62,104 nt of DNA, taken from contig OMSJ01000002.1 of NCBI GenBank assembly GCA_900313705.1, forward strand, positions 1-62,104. The letters are read 5' to 3'. The stretch is from an uncultured Prevotellaceae bacterium (lineage in GTDB: Bacteria; Bacteroidota; Bacteroidia; Bacteroidales; Bacteroidaceae). Within the stretch, counting starts at the first letter, position 1, and the number at the start of each line of letters is the position of its first letter. A program made the translations under genes and the position numbers. A model generated the notes under the pieces. That model had not been told where the DNA came from. It did no database searches and worked only from the letters and a program-made list of their open reading frames with translations. Positions 34,901-43,460 of this stretch are shown in pieces.

Positions 34901-37900
34901 CATCGTAGGCTGGAACAACGAATACTACCTGCAGACTGGTCTCGGCAACTTCTTCGGCAACATACAGCAGAGCACGACGGTTCCCACGACTGACACTGCT
35001 ACGGAGAAGATTACCATCAAGAAGATCTCCAATACCGACGGACACTTCTACCTGATGTCTGCCGCAGGCATTGTCCTCGATGCTAACGCTGTAACAAACG
35101 GCGACGCCAATGTCGTAGGTTGGGGCAACACAGCTCCCACAGCCACCGGTGGCAACAACGACTGGGCATTCTATCCGGTAGAGTTCGTTGATTCTTGGGT
35201 TCCTGCCATCAACGAGGTCTATACCATCAACAACACGAACACGAGCCGCGGTGCAATGATGTACAACGGCAGCTCAGACTACGTCTGGAGCAGCGGCAAG
35301 AGCGGCACGTTCAGCGCTACTGACCCCAACTGTCAGTGGGTACTCGTATCGGCAGGAGAAGACAATCAATACTATATATATAATGTAGGCGCAGGAAGGT
35401 TTGCTATTCCTTCCGGCACAAACAGCACAGCATCATGGGTGTTCTCCAGCGATGCCGTAGCCATTACGTTGATTAAACAGAACGACGGCACCTTCAAGAT
35501 AAAGACGGTGAAGACTGACACCTACGCTGCCGTCAGCAACGGATATGCTGGTCCTATCATCAACTACAACGACATAGGCGGCAACTTCACCATTACGAAG
35601 GTGGACGGCGACCAAAGCACTGCAGCGACGGCAGCCTTCAACAAGCTCATCAAGAACCAGACGCTTCTCACCGCAGTACCCGACGGAGAGGGATGGTACG
35701 CCATCCGCATCAAGTCAGGCAATTATGCCGGCGAGTACGTCTATGCTCCCGAGAACGAGATTGCTTATGCTTCAGGTCGCAACTATCCCCTGACGTTTAT
35801 GAATGCTGTCAATAAGCAACCTGCTATCGACAACACTTACTACCTGACACGCATCGTGAAGACTGACAATGGCTATGCTTGGATACTGCCCAACGGCAAG
35901 TATCTCTGCAAGAGCTCAAGCAACTACTTCCCCACAAGCACGACAACTCCTGTGGAGAACGTCAGCATCACATACAATGCTACCAACGGTATGCAGTTCA
36001 TACATGGCGGCTACAAAGCTACGCCCTACTACCTGAGCAGCAAGTACTTCATCGGTGAGACAAGCAACGTGGGCGGCTACTTCGATGTCTATCCCGTCAG
36101 CCTCAACGACGCAGGACTCACAGCATGGCAGGTTCTCTGCGAAAATGCTCCTGAGACAGCTCAGATTAGATGCACACGCAACGATGTAAGTGGCTTGACA
36201 ACTGTTTACAAGAATGGCTACATCTTCCTGCCTGCAACTGTGACACCCGAAAGCAGCGACTTCGTACTGGACGGTGCAATAAATGGCTCTGTAGATGCAG
36301 ACGCCAAGACGATAACACTCAGCTACAATCCTGACCTCGCAATAGTCGAAGGAGGTGTCGTTGTGGCTCAAGGATGGCAGACTGCATCCCGTGGCACGGA
36401 AGTAATGCTCCTGAAAGTCGATGCTGCTCCCTTCAGGGATGCTACAGGTGTTTCTATCTCTCTTAGCCTCAAGGATGGCTCGGAGGCTAACATCTCGAAG
36501 CTGACACTCTATGAGGCTTCAAGCAACTCACCCGAAATTCTCTCTGCTGGCAATGACGGTGCTCCCACCAAGACTTCCGTTGCCGAAGCGAATGTTTCTG
36601 GCGCTACTGCCTCATTCTCCATTGCAAGTCTCGCCGCAGGTAACCACTACTATTGGGTAGGTGCAAAGGTGAAGGACGATGCAGCCCTGGGTGCAGTCCT
36701 CGATGCAGCCGTAACAAGCATCACCTATACTTGCAACAATAAGGAAACCACGCTCGACCTGACTGCAGTAGGCGACCCCGCAGACCGAGGCGCTATGGTC
36801 TTCAACGTACACTCCTATCCCTTCCTGCCTCGCGACAATGGCAGCCGCGTCTATCGTATTCCTGCAATGGTTGTGGCTGACGACGGAAGCATCGTTGTGG
36901 CAGCCGACAAGCGCTATCAAAGTTACACCGACATCGGCAACGGCGGCCACGTCATCGACATCGTGGTGCGCCGCAGTACCGACGGCGGACGCACATGGAG
37001 CGAACCCGTGACCATCGCCAAGGGCGAAGGCTCCACCGCAAACGGCGGCGATGATAAGCGTTGCGGCTTCGGTGACCCCAGCCTCGTCAAGGGTAAGGAC
37101 GGCAAGCTCTATTGCCTCTTTGCCGCTGGCAACGAAGGCTACTTCTATGGTCAGAAAGGCATGTGCATGTCTGTCAGCACTGACAACGGCGTGACCTGGA
37201 GTAGCGGCGAGGGCAATCCGCCAGTTGACCTCTACTGGAGCGGTGCTATCAAGAACGTCGCCACCGCAGGTGCAGCTGGCTTTGGCCTTTACGACTACTT
37301 CGTGACCTCCGGCCGTGGCCTCTACATCCCCGACGACGACATCCTAATGTACCTCATCCCTGCACAGACAATGACAAGCGCCACCGAGCACACAGGAGAT
37401 TCACAAGACTACATCTTCTATTCAAGAGACGGCGGTGAGTCATGGTACTTCAGCAATATCCCCATGGTTCAAGGAGGCGACGAAGCCAAGATTATCCAGA
37501 TGAACGATGGCTCGCTCTTCGGCTCCATCCGCAAGGGAGGTCAACGCCGCTTCAATACGGCCACCTACACCTGCAACGATGATGGCAAGACGCTCAACTT
37601 CAACTTCGGCACACAGTGGGACAACAGCCAGCTCACTCAGAGTAGCCAGAACAATCAGGACATCCTCTATTACCAGCGCGAGACGGTAACAGGCAAGAAG
37701 GACTACATCTTCCACTCCATCACGACTGGAAACCATACGAACTTCAAGCTCTATTACAGTACTGACCAAGGTAACAACTGGACGGAGTTCCTCAACGTAC
37801 AGACAAAGGGTACGCGCTACGTCACGATGGACAAGAGTGGCACCGATGAGAACCCCGGCAGCCTCTACCTCTTCTTCGAGGACCAGTCGCTGAACAGTGC

Positions 37901-39107
37901 CGGTGGCTATACAGACTACAACCACTATCCTCTGAACTTCATTGAGATTACCCGCGAGCAACTGCTGCAGTACATCCCCGACCTGGATAAGTCTGCACTG
38001 GAGAAAGAGGTGAAGATTGTCTATGGAACATCCGGTGAAGCTACATTCGGTTCATGGAGCGATCTCACTTGGACTTCCAATGCTGCCAGCGGAGTTGCAG
38101 GTCTGACAATGACATTGAGCGACGGCACATATAACAGATTCTCTAACTTTAATAGTCGCTACAATCTGGCTTATCATCCTGCAGCCGCCAACACCAACTC
38201 CACGATAACGCTGACAGCGCCTGCTGGTTATGTCATCACGGGCTATTCTGTACAGACGGGCGTATATCAGGCTTCCACATACACGCTTACCGCAGAAGAC
38301 GGCACGTCCGTCATCCCTGCCAACCTCGGCAGCACTTATACACCGCTTGAGGTTTCGGGCTTGTCGGCAGCCTCTACAGCCATCACCGTCACCACGACAG
38401 ATGCCAGCAAGTGGTTGTCTCTGGCCAACTTCACTGTTACTATCCAGCCAATCATTACTTTGGACGAGACAGAAGACATGGCATCCACAATCTCTGCTAA
38501 CGATGGCAAGATTGTCAATGTGACGCTCAACCGCAAGATTACCGAGGGCTTCAACACCGTTGTACTGCCCTTCGACCTCAACGCAGAACAGGTGCAGACG
38601 CTCTTCGGCACTGACGCTAAGGTCTATGCCTTCAGCGAGAACAGCGACGATCCCGAAGATGTCACCGTAAGCTTTAACACAGTAGCGGAAGGCACTATTG
38701 CTGCCAACCAGCCTGTGCTTGTCGATGCAACTCAAGCCAGCACTTCCAATAGCATCATGGGCGTTACCGTTGCCTACGATGCAGAACCCTTGGCTACAGG
38801 ACGCAACGTTGACTTCGTCGGTCTCTATGCTCCAACGACTGTGCCCGAAAATGACTACTTTATCGCTCAGGGTGCCATCTACAAGAGCAAAGGCGAGACC
38901 AGCATCAAGTCTTTCCGTGCCTACCTGAAGACTAAGACTGGCGTGGCTGGCATCAAGCTCTATATCGACGACGTCGAGGACGGCATACAGACCCTCTCTG
39001 ACGCTAACGAGAACGGCGTGAACATCTACAATGTCGCTGGCCAGCGCATGAGCAAGACGCAGAAGGGCATCAACATTGTGAACGGCAAGAAGGTAATAGT
39101 AAAATAA
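31929..39107 (+). CDS. Giant secreted M60 (mucinase-type) metallopeptidase/GH33 sialidase
   Basis: A 2392-residue protein with a signal peptide (1-20). A ricin/beta-trefoil-like module (about 22-150, GYYRIVSYNGKYLTE) is followed by a Peptidase M60 domain (about 230-650) with the zinc motif HENGH at 468-472. Several further GKYL/YYL-type trefoil-like modules lie between about 770 and 1500. A GH33 sialidase propeller (about 1625-2015) has the YRIP arginine motif (Arg1643) and four Asp boxes at 1683, 1750, 1832 and 1944. C-terminal beta domains end in IYNVAGQRM...GINIVNGKKVIVK, which resembles a T9SS type A sorting tail. M60 enzymes cut O-glycosylated mucins and GH33 removes sialic acid, so one chain would do both at the cell surface. 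sprA is immediately upstream. Confidence 0.88.
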   Translation: MKLRTLLTTLLLTTAGAVSAALTSGYYRIVSYNGKYLTENTSSNALICSDLMSDNYSQVWYLNVSGTNVTIKNALTDRYVKGEGSYSVQYYTATYTSTFTLAESNGAYTFQYGDYFHSGLHCDASLDVVQYDINDNKSKWTVESTTVDAAALEAQRSATNEASTADLLKVFTSTACTELKSGYSESDLAALPDAVQTLAAKIKNNSWATYGGWDKTEKTFRIADYNAYSSHTRWQDILGLGYSFARLTNPTGISVKAGDYIQVYVGTIPSGQAVNLEVAGVRQAVGTTYPLSQGMNVLLMASSGNCFVNYEVDNTTDGKAPFTSINSYPAVTVHIEGGTVNGYFDLTKGDDNDDWANMQTYLMKGATVEMKTDYQLFHMNTDLVKAACPTSMTELLGEWSKILQMEYSLMGLEDYNGYWNNLLSAIDVDGDEYMYATNYGTYYNTSTISTVMNYAEMFAGGALWGPAHENGHIFQKYINMIGQTEVSNNLFSNVAIFNNGHLTSRASNISTTFENMANNVFWNERGIWERTHLYFQLYQFFHILGNKTDFYPELFKALRNDPMAHSGSTFTAATDDYLKFYKKCCEVSGYDLTEFFQAYGFFVLPTLSSYELDGVTKDAYMVNDYTTYYLTITQDEIDAAKAYVAGLNLPKANIIFIEDRISAPDATYPGAAGAKKTAFSNEYPIGQAGETGQYTDFGATCSAYKYNVTNNKVTMEGTGAVGFKVYDSTGNLRGLYNTYTFTLPDGIGTGYTIKAAAGNGTDATATFDATIGVIPSDVTEDNGVGAGAKVTAENQLVSGKLYLLRSTATGNPWITDAGTYYSVPNGGGTLDTYCMYYLIKDGENTWKIKNYMTGKYWAKPTAASTTNQGGLVPTDEEGAGSWTLNFNSNGNIDPQCNGFYVNRSSQRLHSWSSSLSSQIYEVAYPSLSEFEDKDIRVSSDAAASLQTNQWYVMFDRGANHGYLYENNSNQLYNTATVPSGSATSNAKYLVRIVGWNNEYYLQTGLGNFFGNIQQSTTVPTTDTATEKITIKKISNTDGHFYLMSAAGIVLDANAVTNGDANVVGWGNTAPTATGGNNDWAFYPVEFVDSWVPAINEVYTINNTNTSRGAMMYNGSSDYVWSSGKSGTFSATDPNCQWVLVSAGEDNQYYIYNVGAGRFAIPSGTNSTASWVFSSDAVAITLIKQNDGTFKIKTVKTDTYAAVSNGYAGPIINYNDIGGNFTITKVDGDQSTAATAAFNKLIKNQTLLTAVPDGEGWYAIRIKSGNYAGEYVYAPENEIAYASGRNYPLTFMNAVNKQPAIDNTYYLTRIVKTDNGYAWILPNGKYLCKSSSNYFPTSTTTPVENVSITYNATNGMQFIHGGYKATPYYLSSKYFIGETSNVGGYFDVYPVSLNDAGLTAWQVLCENAPETAQIRCTRNDVSGLTTVYKNGYIFLPATVTPESSDFVLDGAINGSVDADAKTITLSYNPDLAIVEGGVVVAQGWQTASRGTEVMLLKVDAAPFRDATGVSISLSLKDGSEANISKLTLYEASSNSPEILSAGNDGAPTKTSVAEANVSGATASFSIASLAAGNHYYWVGAKVKDDAALGAVLDAAVTSITYTCNNKETTLDLTAVGDPADRGAMVFNVHSYPFLPRDNGSRVYRIPAMVVADDGSIVVAADKRYQSYTDIGNGGHVIDIVVRRSTDGGRTWSEPVTIAKGEGSTANGGDDKRCGFGDPSLVKGKDGKLYCLFAAGNEGYFYGQKGMCMSVSTDNGVTWSSGEGNPPVDLYWSGAIKNVATAGAAGFGLYDYFVTSGRGLYIPDDDILMYLIPAQTMTSATEHTGDSQDYIFYSRDGGESWYFSNIPMVQGGDEAKIIQMNDGSLFGSIRKGGQRRFNTATYTCNDDGKTLNFNFGTQWDNSQLTQSSQNNQDILYYQRETVTGKKDYIFHSITTGNHTNFKLYYSTDQGNNWTEFLNVQTKGTRYVTMDKSGTDENPGSLYLFFEDQSLNSAGGYTDYNHYPLNFIEITREQLLQYIPDLDKSALEKEVKIVYGTSGEATFGSWSDLTWTSNAASGVAGLTMTLSDGTYNRFSNFNSRYNLAYHPAAANTNSTITLTAPAGYVITGYSVQTGVYQASTYTLTAEDGTSVIPANLGSTYTPLEVSGLSAASTAITVTTTDASKWLSLANFTVTIQPIITLDETEDMASTISANDGKIVNVTLNRKITEGFNTVVLPFDLNAEQVQTLFGTDAKVYAFSENSDDPEDVTVSFNTVAEGTIAANQPVLVDATQASTSNSIMGVTVAYDAEPLATGRNVDFVGLYAPTTVPENDYFIAQGAIYKSKGETSIKSFRAYLKTKTGVAGIKLYIDDVEDGIQTLSDANENGVNIYNVAGQRMSKTQKGINIVNGKKVIVK

Positions 39108-39120
39108 TAAATAAGATAAT

Positions 39121-39175
39121 AAGAAAGGGCTGCGTATGCAGCTTGTGAAACAGCGATACGCATCCTTTTCTTATT
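39121..39175 (+). terminator. Hairpin after the M60/sialidase gene
   Basis: Arms AAGAAAGG..TGCGTAT (39121-39137) and ATACGCA..CCTTTTCTT (39156-39172) pair over about 15 bp and are followed by ATTTT. It would end the 7.2-kb transcript or separate it from the small peptide gene. Confidence 0.65.
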
Positions 39176-39207
39176 TTCTGATTCTCTTAATATCTAAATC
39201 TCACATT

Positions 39208-39390
39208 ATGAAAAAGACATATCTCATCCCACAGACACAAGTGGAGACAGCACAGGCAGAGATGATGATGGCAGTCAGCATCACAAGCATAAATGGCGAC
39301 GCAGGCATCGAGCTTGGAGACGGCGATATAGTACCCGACGAAGCTGACGTCAAGGAGTACAGCGGCTACGGCGGTGGCTACGAAGACTGA
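39208..39390 (+). CDS. 60-residue acidic peptide with a MKKTYLIPQ-type start
   Basis: ATG at 39208 opens a 60-residue frame starting MKKTYLIPQTQVETAQAEMM. The body is Asp/Glu-rich and ends in a Gly/Tyr-rich YSGYGGGYED. Small proteins with this MKKxYxxPxxxV start are, from memory, common and uncharacterised in Prevotella-like genomes. There is no transmembrane segment or classic signal peptide. It lies between the sialidase gene and the zinc protease gene, 39 bp before the latter. The function is unknown; a secreted or processed peptide is possible. Confidence 0.65.
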   Translation: MKKTYLIPQTQVETAQAEMMMAVSITSINGDAGIELGDGDIVPDEADVKEYSGYGGGYED

Positions 39391-39429
39391 TTGCACAGCA
39401 GAAACACATAAATCACACATCACATATCT

Positions 39430-41877
39430 ATGAAAGCAAAGTATCTGATTCTGTTGCTTGCCGCAGCGTTGCTGGGGCAGGCACCTTCGATGGCTAAGGA
39501 CAAGAAAGACAAAGCCAAGACTGAGCAGAAGGTCAAGGACAAGAAGGACGATGCTCAGAAGAAGGGCGGGAAGTCCCTCTTTGGCAAGAAGAAAAAGAAG
39601 GGACAGACCGAAGCTCCTCAAGACTCGGCCAAGGCAGAGAAGTTCGACGTGGACCACAAGGGACTCTTCCACGTGACGAAGGCGAAGGGAGAATGGTACT
39701 TCGAGATTCCCGACAGCCTGATAGGACGCGAGTTCCTGACCACCACACGCTACACCTCCACCCCGTCGAGCATGGGCAAGTTCGGTGGTGAGCAGGTCAA
39801 CCAGCAGACTGTCTATTTCCAGGTAGCACCCGACGACGGACTGCTCCTGCGTGCCAAGTTGCTCGTCAACTATGCCGACACGACGCAGAAAATCAATCGC
39901 GCCATCAGCATCAGCAACGAGAACCCCATCATCGCTTCCTTCAAGGTGGAGAGCCACAAGGACAAGGTCTATAAGATAAAGGTAGGCGGCTTCTTCAATT
40001 CCGACAATCAGGCACTCGGGCTGCCCAAGTACGTCAAGGATCAGTTCTCGCTGCAGAATCAGGACGTTGCTTACATAGAGGACATCAAATCCTTCCCCAC
40101 CAACACCGAAGTGAGGCTGGTGAAGAGTTTCAACGCAAACAACACGAGCAAATTGCCAGCAGCACGTACCGGCAAGGCTACCTTCGGACTGAACATCAGC
40201 TTCGTCCTCCTGCCAGAGAAGCCCATGATGCGCCGATACTTCGACCCGCGCGTTGGCTACTTCACCGACGACTACACCAGCTACAGCGACGACCAGCAAC
40301 GAGTCGAGGAAAAACGCTTCATCTGCCGATGGCGTCTTGAGCCTAAACCCGAGGACATCGAGAAGATGCGTCGCGGCGAACTCGTGGAGCCCATCAAGCC
40401 CATTGTCTATTACATCGACCCTGCCACGCCAAAGCAGTGGCGCAAGTACCTCATCCAGGGCGTCAACGACTGGCAGGCAGCCTTCGAGAAGGCAGGATTC
40501 AAGAACGCCATACGCGCCGAAGAGTGGCCGGAGAACGACTCCACCATGAGCATGGAGGATGCACGCTTCAGTTGCATCCGCTACCTGGCAAGCCCCATTG
40601 AGAATGCCTACGGACCAAACGTCCACGACCCCCGTACCGGCGAAATACTCGAGAGCCACATCTGCTGGTACCACAATGTGATGAGCCTCGTCCACAACTG
40701 GTACATGGTGCAGTGTAGCAGCATCGACGAAGCAGCACAGAAGATGAACTACGACGAAGAACTCATGGGGCAACTCATACGCTTCGTCTCCAGCCACGAG
40801 GTAGGTCACACTCTCGGTCTGCGCCACAACTTCGGAAGCAGTTCCACAGTGCCTGTTGACTCACTCCGCGACAAAGCATGGGTGGAAGCACACGGGCACA
40901 CGCCCAGCATCATGGACTACGCACGCTTCAACTACGTGGCACAGCCAGAGGATGGCATCTCGCGCATCGGCATCTTCCCCCGCATCAACGACTACGACAA
41001 GTGGGCCATACAGTGGGGATACACACCCATGCTCGACGCAAAAGACGAGGATGAAGACCACAAGATGCTCGAACCGATGACCGTCAAGGCACAACAGAAC
41101 AAGCGCCTCTGGTGGGGCGACGGAGAAAGCACATCCATCGACCCCCGCCGACAGACAGAAGACCTGAGCGACGACCCCATCAAGGCAAGCTACTACGGCA
41201 TACTCAACCTCAAGCGCGAGATAAAGGCACTTCCACAATGGACACTCGACAACGAGAAAGACCTTTACTGGAACGACATCGAGACCATGTGGAACAACAT
41301 ACGCATACAGTTCCTCCGCTACATGGGCCACGTCACACGCAACATCGGCGGCTACCAGATTAACTTCCAGCCCAAAGGCTCTCTGGCTGACGTCTATGTT
41401 CCACAGCCCCTCGACAAGCAGAAGGCAGCGCTTGACTTCATCAACGAGCAGGTGCTCAACGAACCCGTATGGCTCCGCGACCTCAGCTACGCACGTCGCT
41501 TCTGGAGTAATCCACAGCAAGTTACCAACATCATAGGCGAAAGCGTTGTCACTAACCTGATGAACCGCCTCGATGCACTCAACGAGCTCTACAAGCCCCA
41601 GGCTTACCTCACAGACCTCACCAAGCTGGTCTTCACCGAGCTCGACACCAAGGGGAAGGTGACTCCCTACCGCATCGCGCTGCAGAACACCATGCTCTTC
41701 CACCTAACCCGCGCCTACGGCAACGGCAACCAGGTGGTACGTCCCGCAGTCCTCTACACCCTTCAGCAGTTGGAGCGCAAGACGAAGGCTGCCGCGCAGA
41801 GCGCACCCGATGCCGAGAGCCGAGCACACTGGGCAAGCCTTTACGACCAGATAGGCCGTCTGCTCACTTGGAAATAA
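39430..41877 (+). CDS. Secreted zinc-dependent metalloprotease (DUF5117/DUF4953 type)
   Basis: A signal peptide (residues 1-22) is followed by a very Lys-rich stretch (about 23-65). The 815-residue protein has the DUF5118/DUF5117 N-terminal regions and a metzincin-like site HEVGHTLGLRH (His456, Glu457, His460, His466), then SIMDYARFNYVAQPEDG, matching a metzincin Met-turn. A C-terminal DUF4953-like part follows. These enzymes are exported in Bacteroidota, but substrates are not known. No T9SS tail is evident; it ends in LLTWK. A strong terminator follows at 41908. Confidence 0.88.
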   Translation: MKAKYLILLLAAALLGQAPSMAKDKKDKAKTEQKVKDKKDDAQKKGGKSLFGKKKKKGQTEAPQDSAKAEKFDVDHKGLFHVTKAKGEWYFEIPDSLIGREFLTTTRYTSTPSSMGKFGGEQVNQQTVYFQVAPDDGLLLRAKLLVNYADTTQKINRAISISNENPIIASFKVESHKDKVYKIKVGGFFNSDNQALGLPKYVKDQFSLQNQDVAYIEDIKSFPTNTEVRLVKSFNANNTSKLPAARTGKATFGLNISFVLLPEKPMMRRYFDPRVGYFTDDYTSYSDDQQRVEEKRFICRWRLEPKPEDIEKMRRGELVEPIKPIVYYIDPATPKQWRKYLIQGVNDWQAAFEKAGFKNAIRAEEWPENDSTMSMEDARFSCIRYLASPIENAYGPNVHDPRTGEILESHICWYHNVMSLVHNWYMVQCSSIDEAAQKMNYDEELMGQLIRFVSSHEVGHTLGLRHNFGSSSTVPVDSLRDKAWVEAHGHTPSIMDYARFNYVAQPEDGISRIGIFPRINDYDKWAIQWGYTPMLDAKDEDEDHKMLEPMTVKAQQNKRLWWGDGESTSIDPRRQTEDLSDDPIKASYYGILNLKREIKALPQWTLDNEKDLYWNDIETMWNNIRIQFLRYMGHVTRNIGGYQINFQPKGSLADVYVPQPLDKQKAALDFINEQVLNEPVWLRDLSYARRFWSNPQQVTNIIGESVVTNLMNRLDALNELYKPQAYLTDLTKLVFTELDTKGKVTPYRIALQNTMLFHLTRAYGNGNQVVRPAVLYTLQQLERKTKAAAQSAPDAESRAHWASLYDQIGRLLTWK

Positions 41878-41907
41878 GTCACCTATAAGCATACAATCGC
41901 ACAATAA

Positions 41908-41946
41908 ACAAGAGTGTATCCGTCTTCGGGTGCGCTCTTGTTTTCA
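41908..41946 (+). terminator. Intrinsic terminator of the zinc metalloprotease gene
   Basis: A stem of about 14 bp (ACAAGAGTGTATCC with GGGTGCGCTCTTGT, G-U pairs allowed) closes a GTCTTC loop and runs into TTTT. It starts 31 bp after the stop codon. Confidence 0.85.
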
Positions 41947-41955
41947 TTTACACAC

Positions 41956-42003
41956 GTTTCAACTTTACACCCTTTCAACTTTTTACCTTTTCAACATTTC
42001 AAA
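41956..42003. repeat. Octamer array (ttttcaac-like units)
   Basis: Six contiguous 8-bp units: gtttcaac, tttacacc, ctttcaac, tttttacc, ttttcaac, atttcaaa. The same unit type recurs at 58913-58976. Confidence 0.8.
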
Positions 42004-42070
42004 GAACTCTATTCCATGGATGGTTTCCTGGTTCTTGATGACCTTCTCAGCCCAGTCTACTTGTCCGTTC

Positions 42071-42114
42071 AGGTGTACCTAATTGCGCACTTAGGTGTAC
42101 CTAATTGGGTATAC
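42071..42114. repeat. 22-bp-period array, family B, locus 1 (2 units)
   Basis: Two units start at 42071 and 42093, each AGGTGTACCTAATTG followed by seven bases. The shared core CCTAATTGNG links it to the array at 57274-57345. Confidence 0.7.
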
Positions 42115-42252
42115 AGCTTGGCCTTTGCTATCATTCAATCACGATGCAAAGGTACGACAATCTTTGTGCTGTGGCAAATATCCGGCACCGAATTGGGCCG
42201 TTTTTCAGCACCAATAAGAGAGATTTCCGAATCGGCTCTGCTCAGGTTTCGT

Positions 42253-42384
42253 GGTTACATAGTTACGTAACCCAAAATAGATACCCTACACCTCAGTAAG
42301 AAAATTCTATTATTATATATTATTAATAATAGACGTTCAGAAAGTAAGGTAGGTTACATATTTCTGTTACGTAACTATGTAACC
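42253..42384. repeat. 132-bp inverted-repeat element (MITE-like)
   Basis: Perfect 19-bp inverted repeats GGTTACATAGTTACGTAAC (42253-42271) and its complement (42366-42384) enclose an AT-rich core. The core includes a second hairpin (CTATTATTA...TAATAATAG). Each terminal repeat contains the 10-bp palindrome GTTACGTAAC. No coding capacity. Confidence 0.75.
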
Positions 42385-42408
42385 GTAACTTCAGAAAGCT
42401 CTGCCGTC

Positions 42409-43287
42409 TCAGAACTCCAGGTCTGCCCAGTGTGGGTTGTGATCAGAGAGCATTGCGTCGGGGTTCGGCACTTCGATGTGCGAATGGCGGACATGGATGT
42501 CGGGCGTCAGGAAGATGAAGTCTATCTTCTCGCGCTTCATGGGCGGAAGCTGGCAGAACTGGTGCCAGGTGTAGGTGGTGCCAGTGTGGTTGGGCGTCAT
42601 GTGGTAAGCATCGAGGAACTTGCAGTTTACCAATTTCCCATTTACCTTTTCGCCTCCAAGCATCGTGGTGTAGGCTTCGTCGTCCTCTGTGACGTTGAAG
42701 TCGCCTGTTACCACGGCAGGCTGCTCTCCCACTATCTCCTGTATCTTCCGCATGATGAGCTTTGCACTCTCTCTACGAGCAGTCACACCAACGTGGTCGA
42801 AGTGTGTGTTGACTGCCATGAAGACTTTACCAGTGGCTTTTTCGCGTAGCTTTGCGTAGCTCGCGACGCGCTCTATCGCAGCATCCCATCCCTTTGAGCC
42901 TGGCACGTCGGGCGTCTCGCTCAACCAGAAGTTGCCTTTTTCCAGCACTTCGTATTTCTCCTTGAGGAAGAAGATGGGACTGTACTCGCCCTTCATCTTA
43001 CCGTCGGTGCGCCCCACCCCAACGTAATCGTACTCCGGCAGGCGACGCAACAAGTCCTCAAGCTGAGCATACAGGACCTCCTGCATCCCGACGATGTCGA
43101 TATGGCGGGACTTGATGTAGTCTGCCACGCGGTCTTTACGTACACTCCAGCCGTAGCCGGCCTTCTCGTCGCCATCGTTTTGCAGACGGATATTGAATGT
43201 GCACCAACGCACCTGGCATGTGGTCGTTTTACAAAAAGTCACAAAGGGCATAAGCATTGCAAACGCTAAAAACAGATACTTCTTCAT
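42409..43287 (-). CDS. Secreted endonuclease/exonuclease/phosphatase family protein
   Basis: A signal peptide (residues 1-19) precedes a DNase I-like EEP domain. Motifs are NIRLQ near the start, GMQEVL (metal-binding Glu), NTHFDHVG, TGDFNV, and the terminal SDHNP with the catalytic Asp-His. At 292 residues it is a single-domain member. Substrate (nucleic acid, inositol phosphate or lipid) cannot be told from sequence, but export suggests extracellular nuclease or phosphodiesterase work. Confidence 0.9.
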   Translation of the reverse strand: MKKYLFLAFAMLMPFVTFCKTTTCQVRWCTFNIRLQNDGDEKAGYGWSVRKDRVADYIKSRHIDIVGMQEVLYAQLEDLLRRLPEYDYVGVGRTDGKMKGEYSPIFFLKEKYEVLEKGNFWLSETPDVPGSKGWDAAIERVASYAKLREKATGKVFMAVNTHFDHVGVTARRESAKLIMRKIQEIVGEQPAVVTGDFNVTEDDEAYTTMLGGEKVNGKLVNCKFLDAYHMTPNHTGTTYTWHQFCQLPPMKREKIDFIFLTPDIHVRHSHIEVPNPDAMLSDHNPHWADLEF

Positions 43288-43309
43288 AATTATATAGCTT
43301 AGTTTTCTG

Positions 43310-43317
43310 CAAAGTTA
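43310..43317 (-). promoter_or_regulatory. Promoter -7 box for the endonuclease/phosphatase gene
   Basis: Minus-strand TAACTTTG fits TAnnTTTG, 23 bp upstream of the start codon. It is divergent from the ssb promoter box at 43362. Confidence 0.6.
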
Positions 43318-43361
43318 CAAAATAGTTTGCATATCATAGTTCAAAGTTCACAGTTTTTTTG

Positions 43362-43369
43362 TACATTTG
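43362..43369 (+). promoter_or_regulatory. Promoter -7 box for ssb-gldE
   Basis: TACATTTG lies 92 bp before the ssb ATG. The leader contains a short heptamer array at 43429-43457. Confidence 0.6.
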
Positions 43370-43428
43370 CAGTCAAATAAGGTGCTTCGCTGGCAAAGAG
43401 AGAGGCCCACAGCCCCCTTTAGGGAGAA

Positions 43429-43457
43429 TAAATGGTAAATGATAAAATGCTAAATGC
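43429..43457. repeat. Short heptamer array before ssb
   Basis: taaatgg, taaatga, an 8-bp taaaatgc and taaatgc follow each other and end 3 bp before the ssb ATG. Confidence 0.7.
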
Positions 43458-43460
43458 GAG

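Larger units (their letters stand above)
41878..42408. other. Repeat-filled convergent intergenic region
   Basis: These 531 bp between the zinc protease (plus) and the endonuclease/phosphatase family gene (minus) contain no credible gene. They contain in order a terminator (41908), an octamer array (41956), a family B 22-bp array (42071), an isolated minus-strand -7-like box (42147-42154) and a 132-bp inverted-repeat element (42253-42384). Confidence 0.7.

Noticed and set aside
42147..42154. Isolated minus-strand TACCTTTG box
   Set aside because: It fits a -7 element, but no gene or RNA follows on the minus strand for 250 bp and there is no -33 partner; possibly a remnant.
41914..42270. 118-codon frame in the convergent gap
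   Set aside because: It runs through the octamer array, the family B array and part of the inverted-repeat element; composition reflects the repeats.
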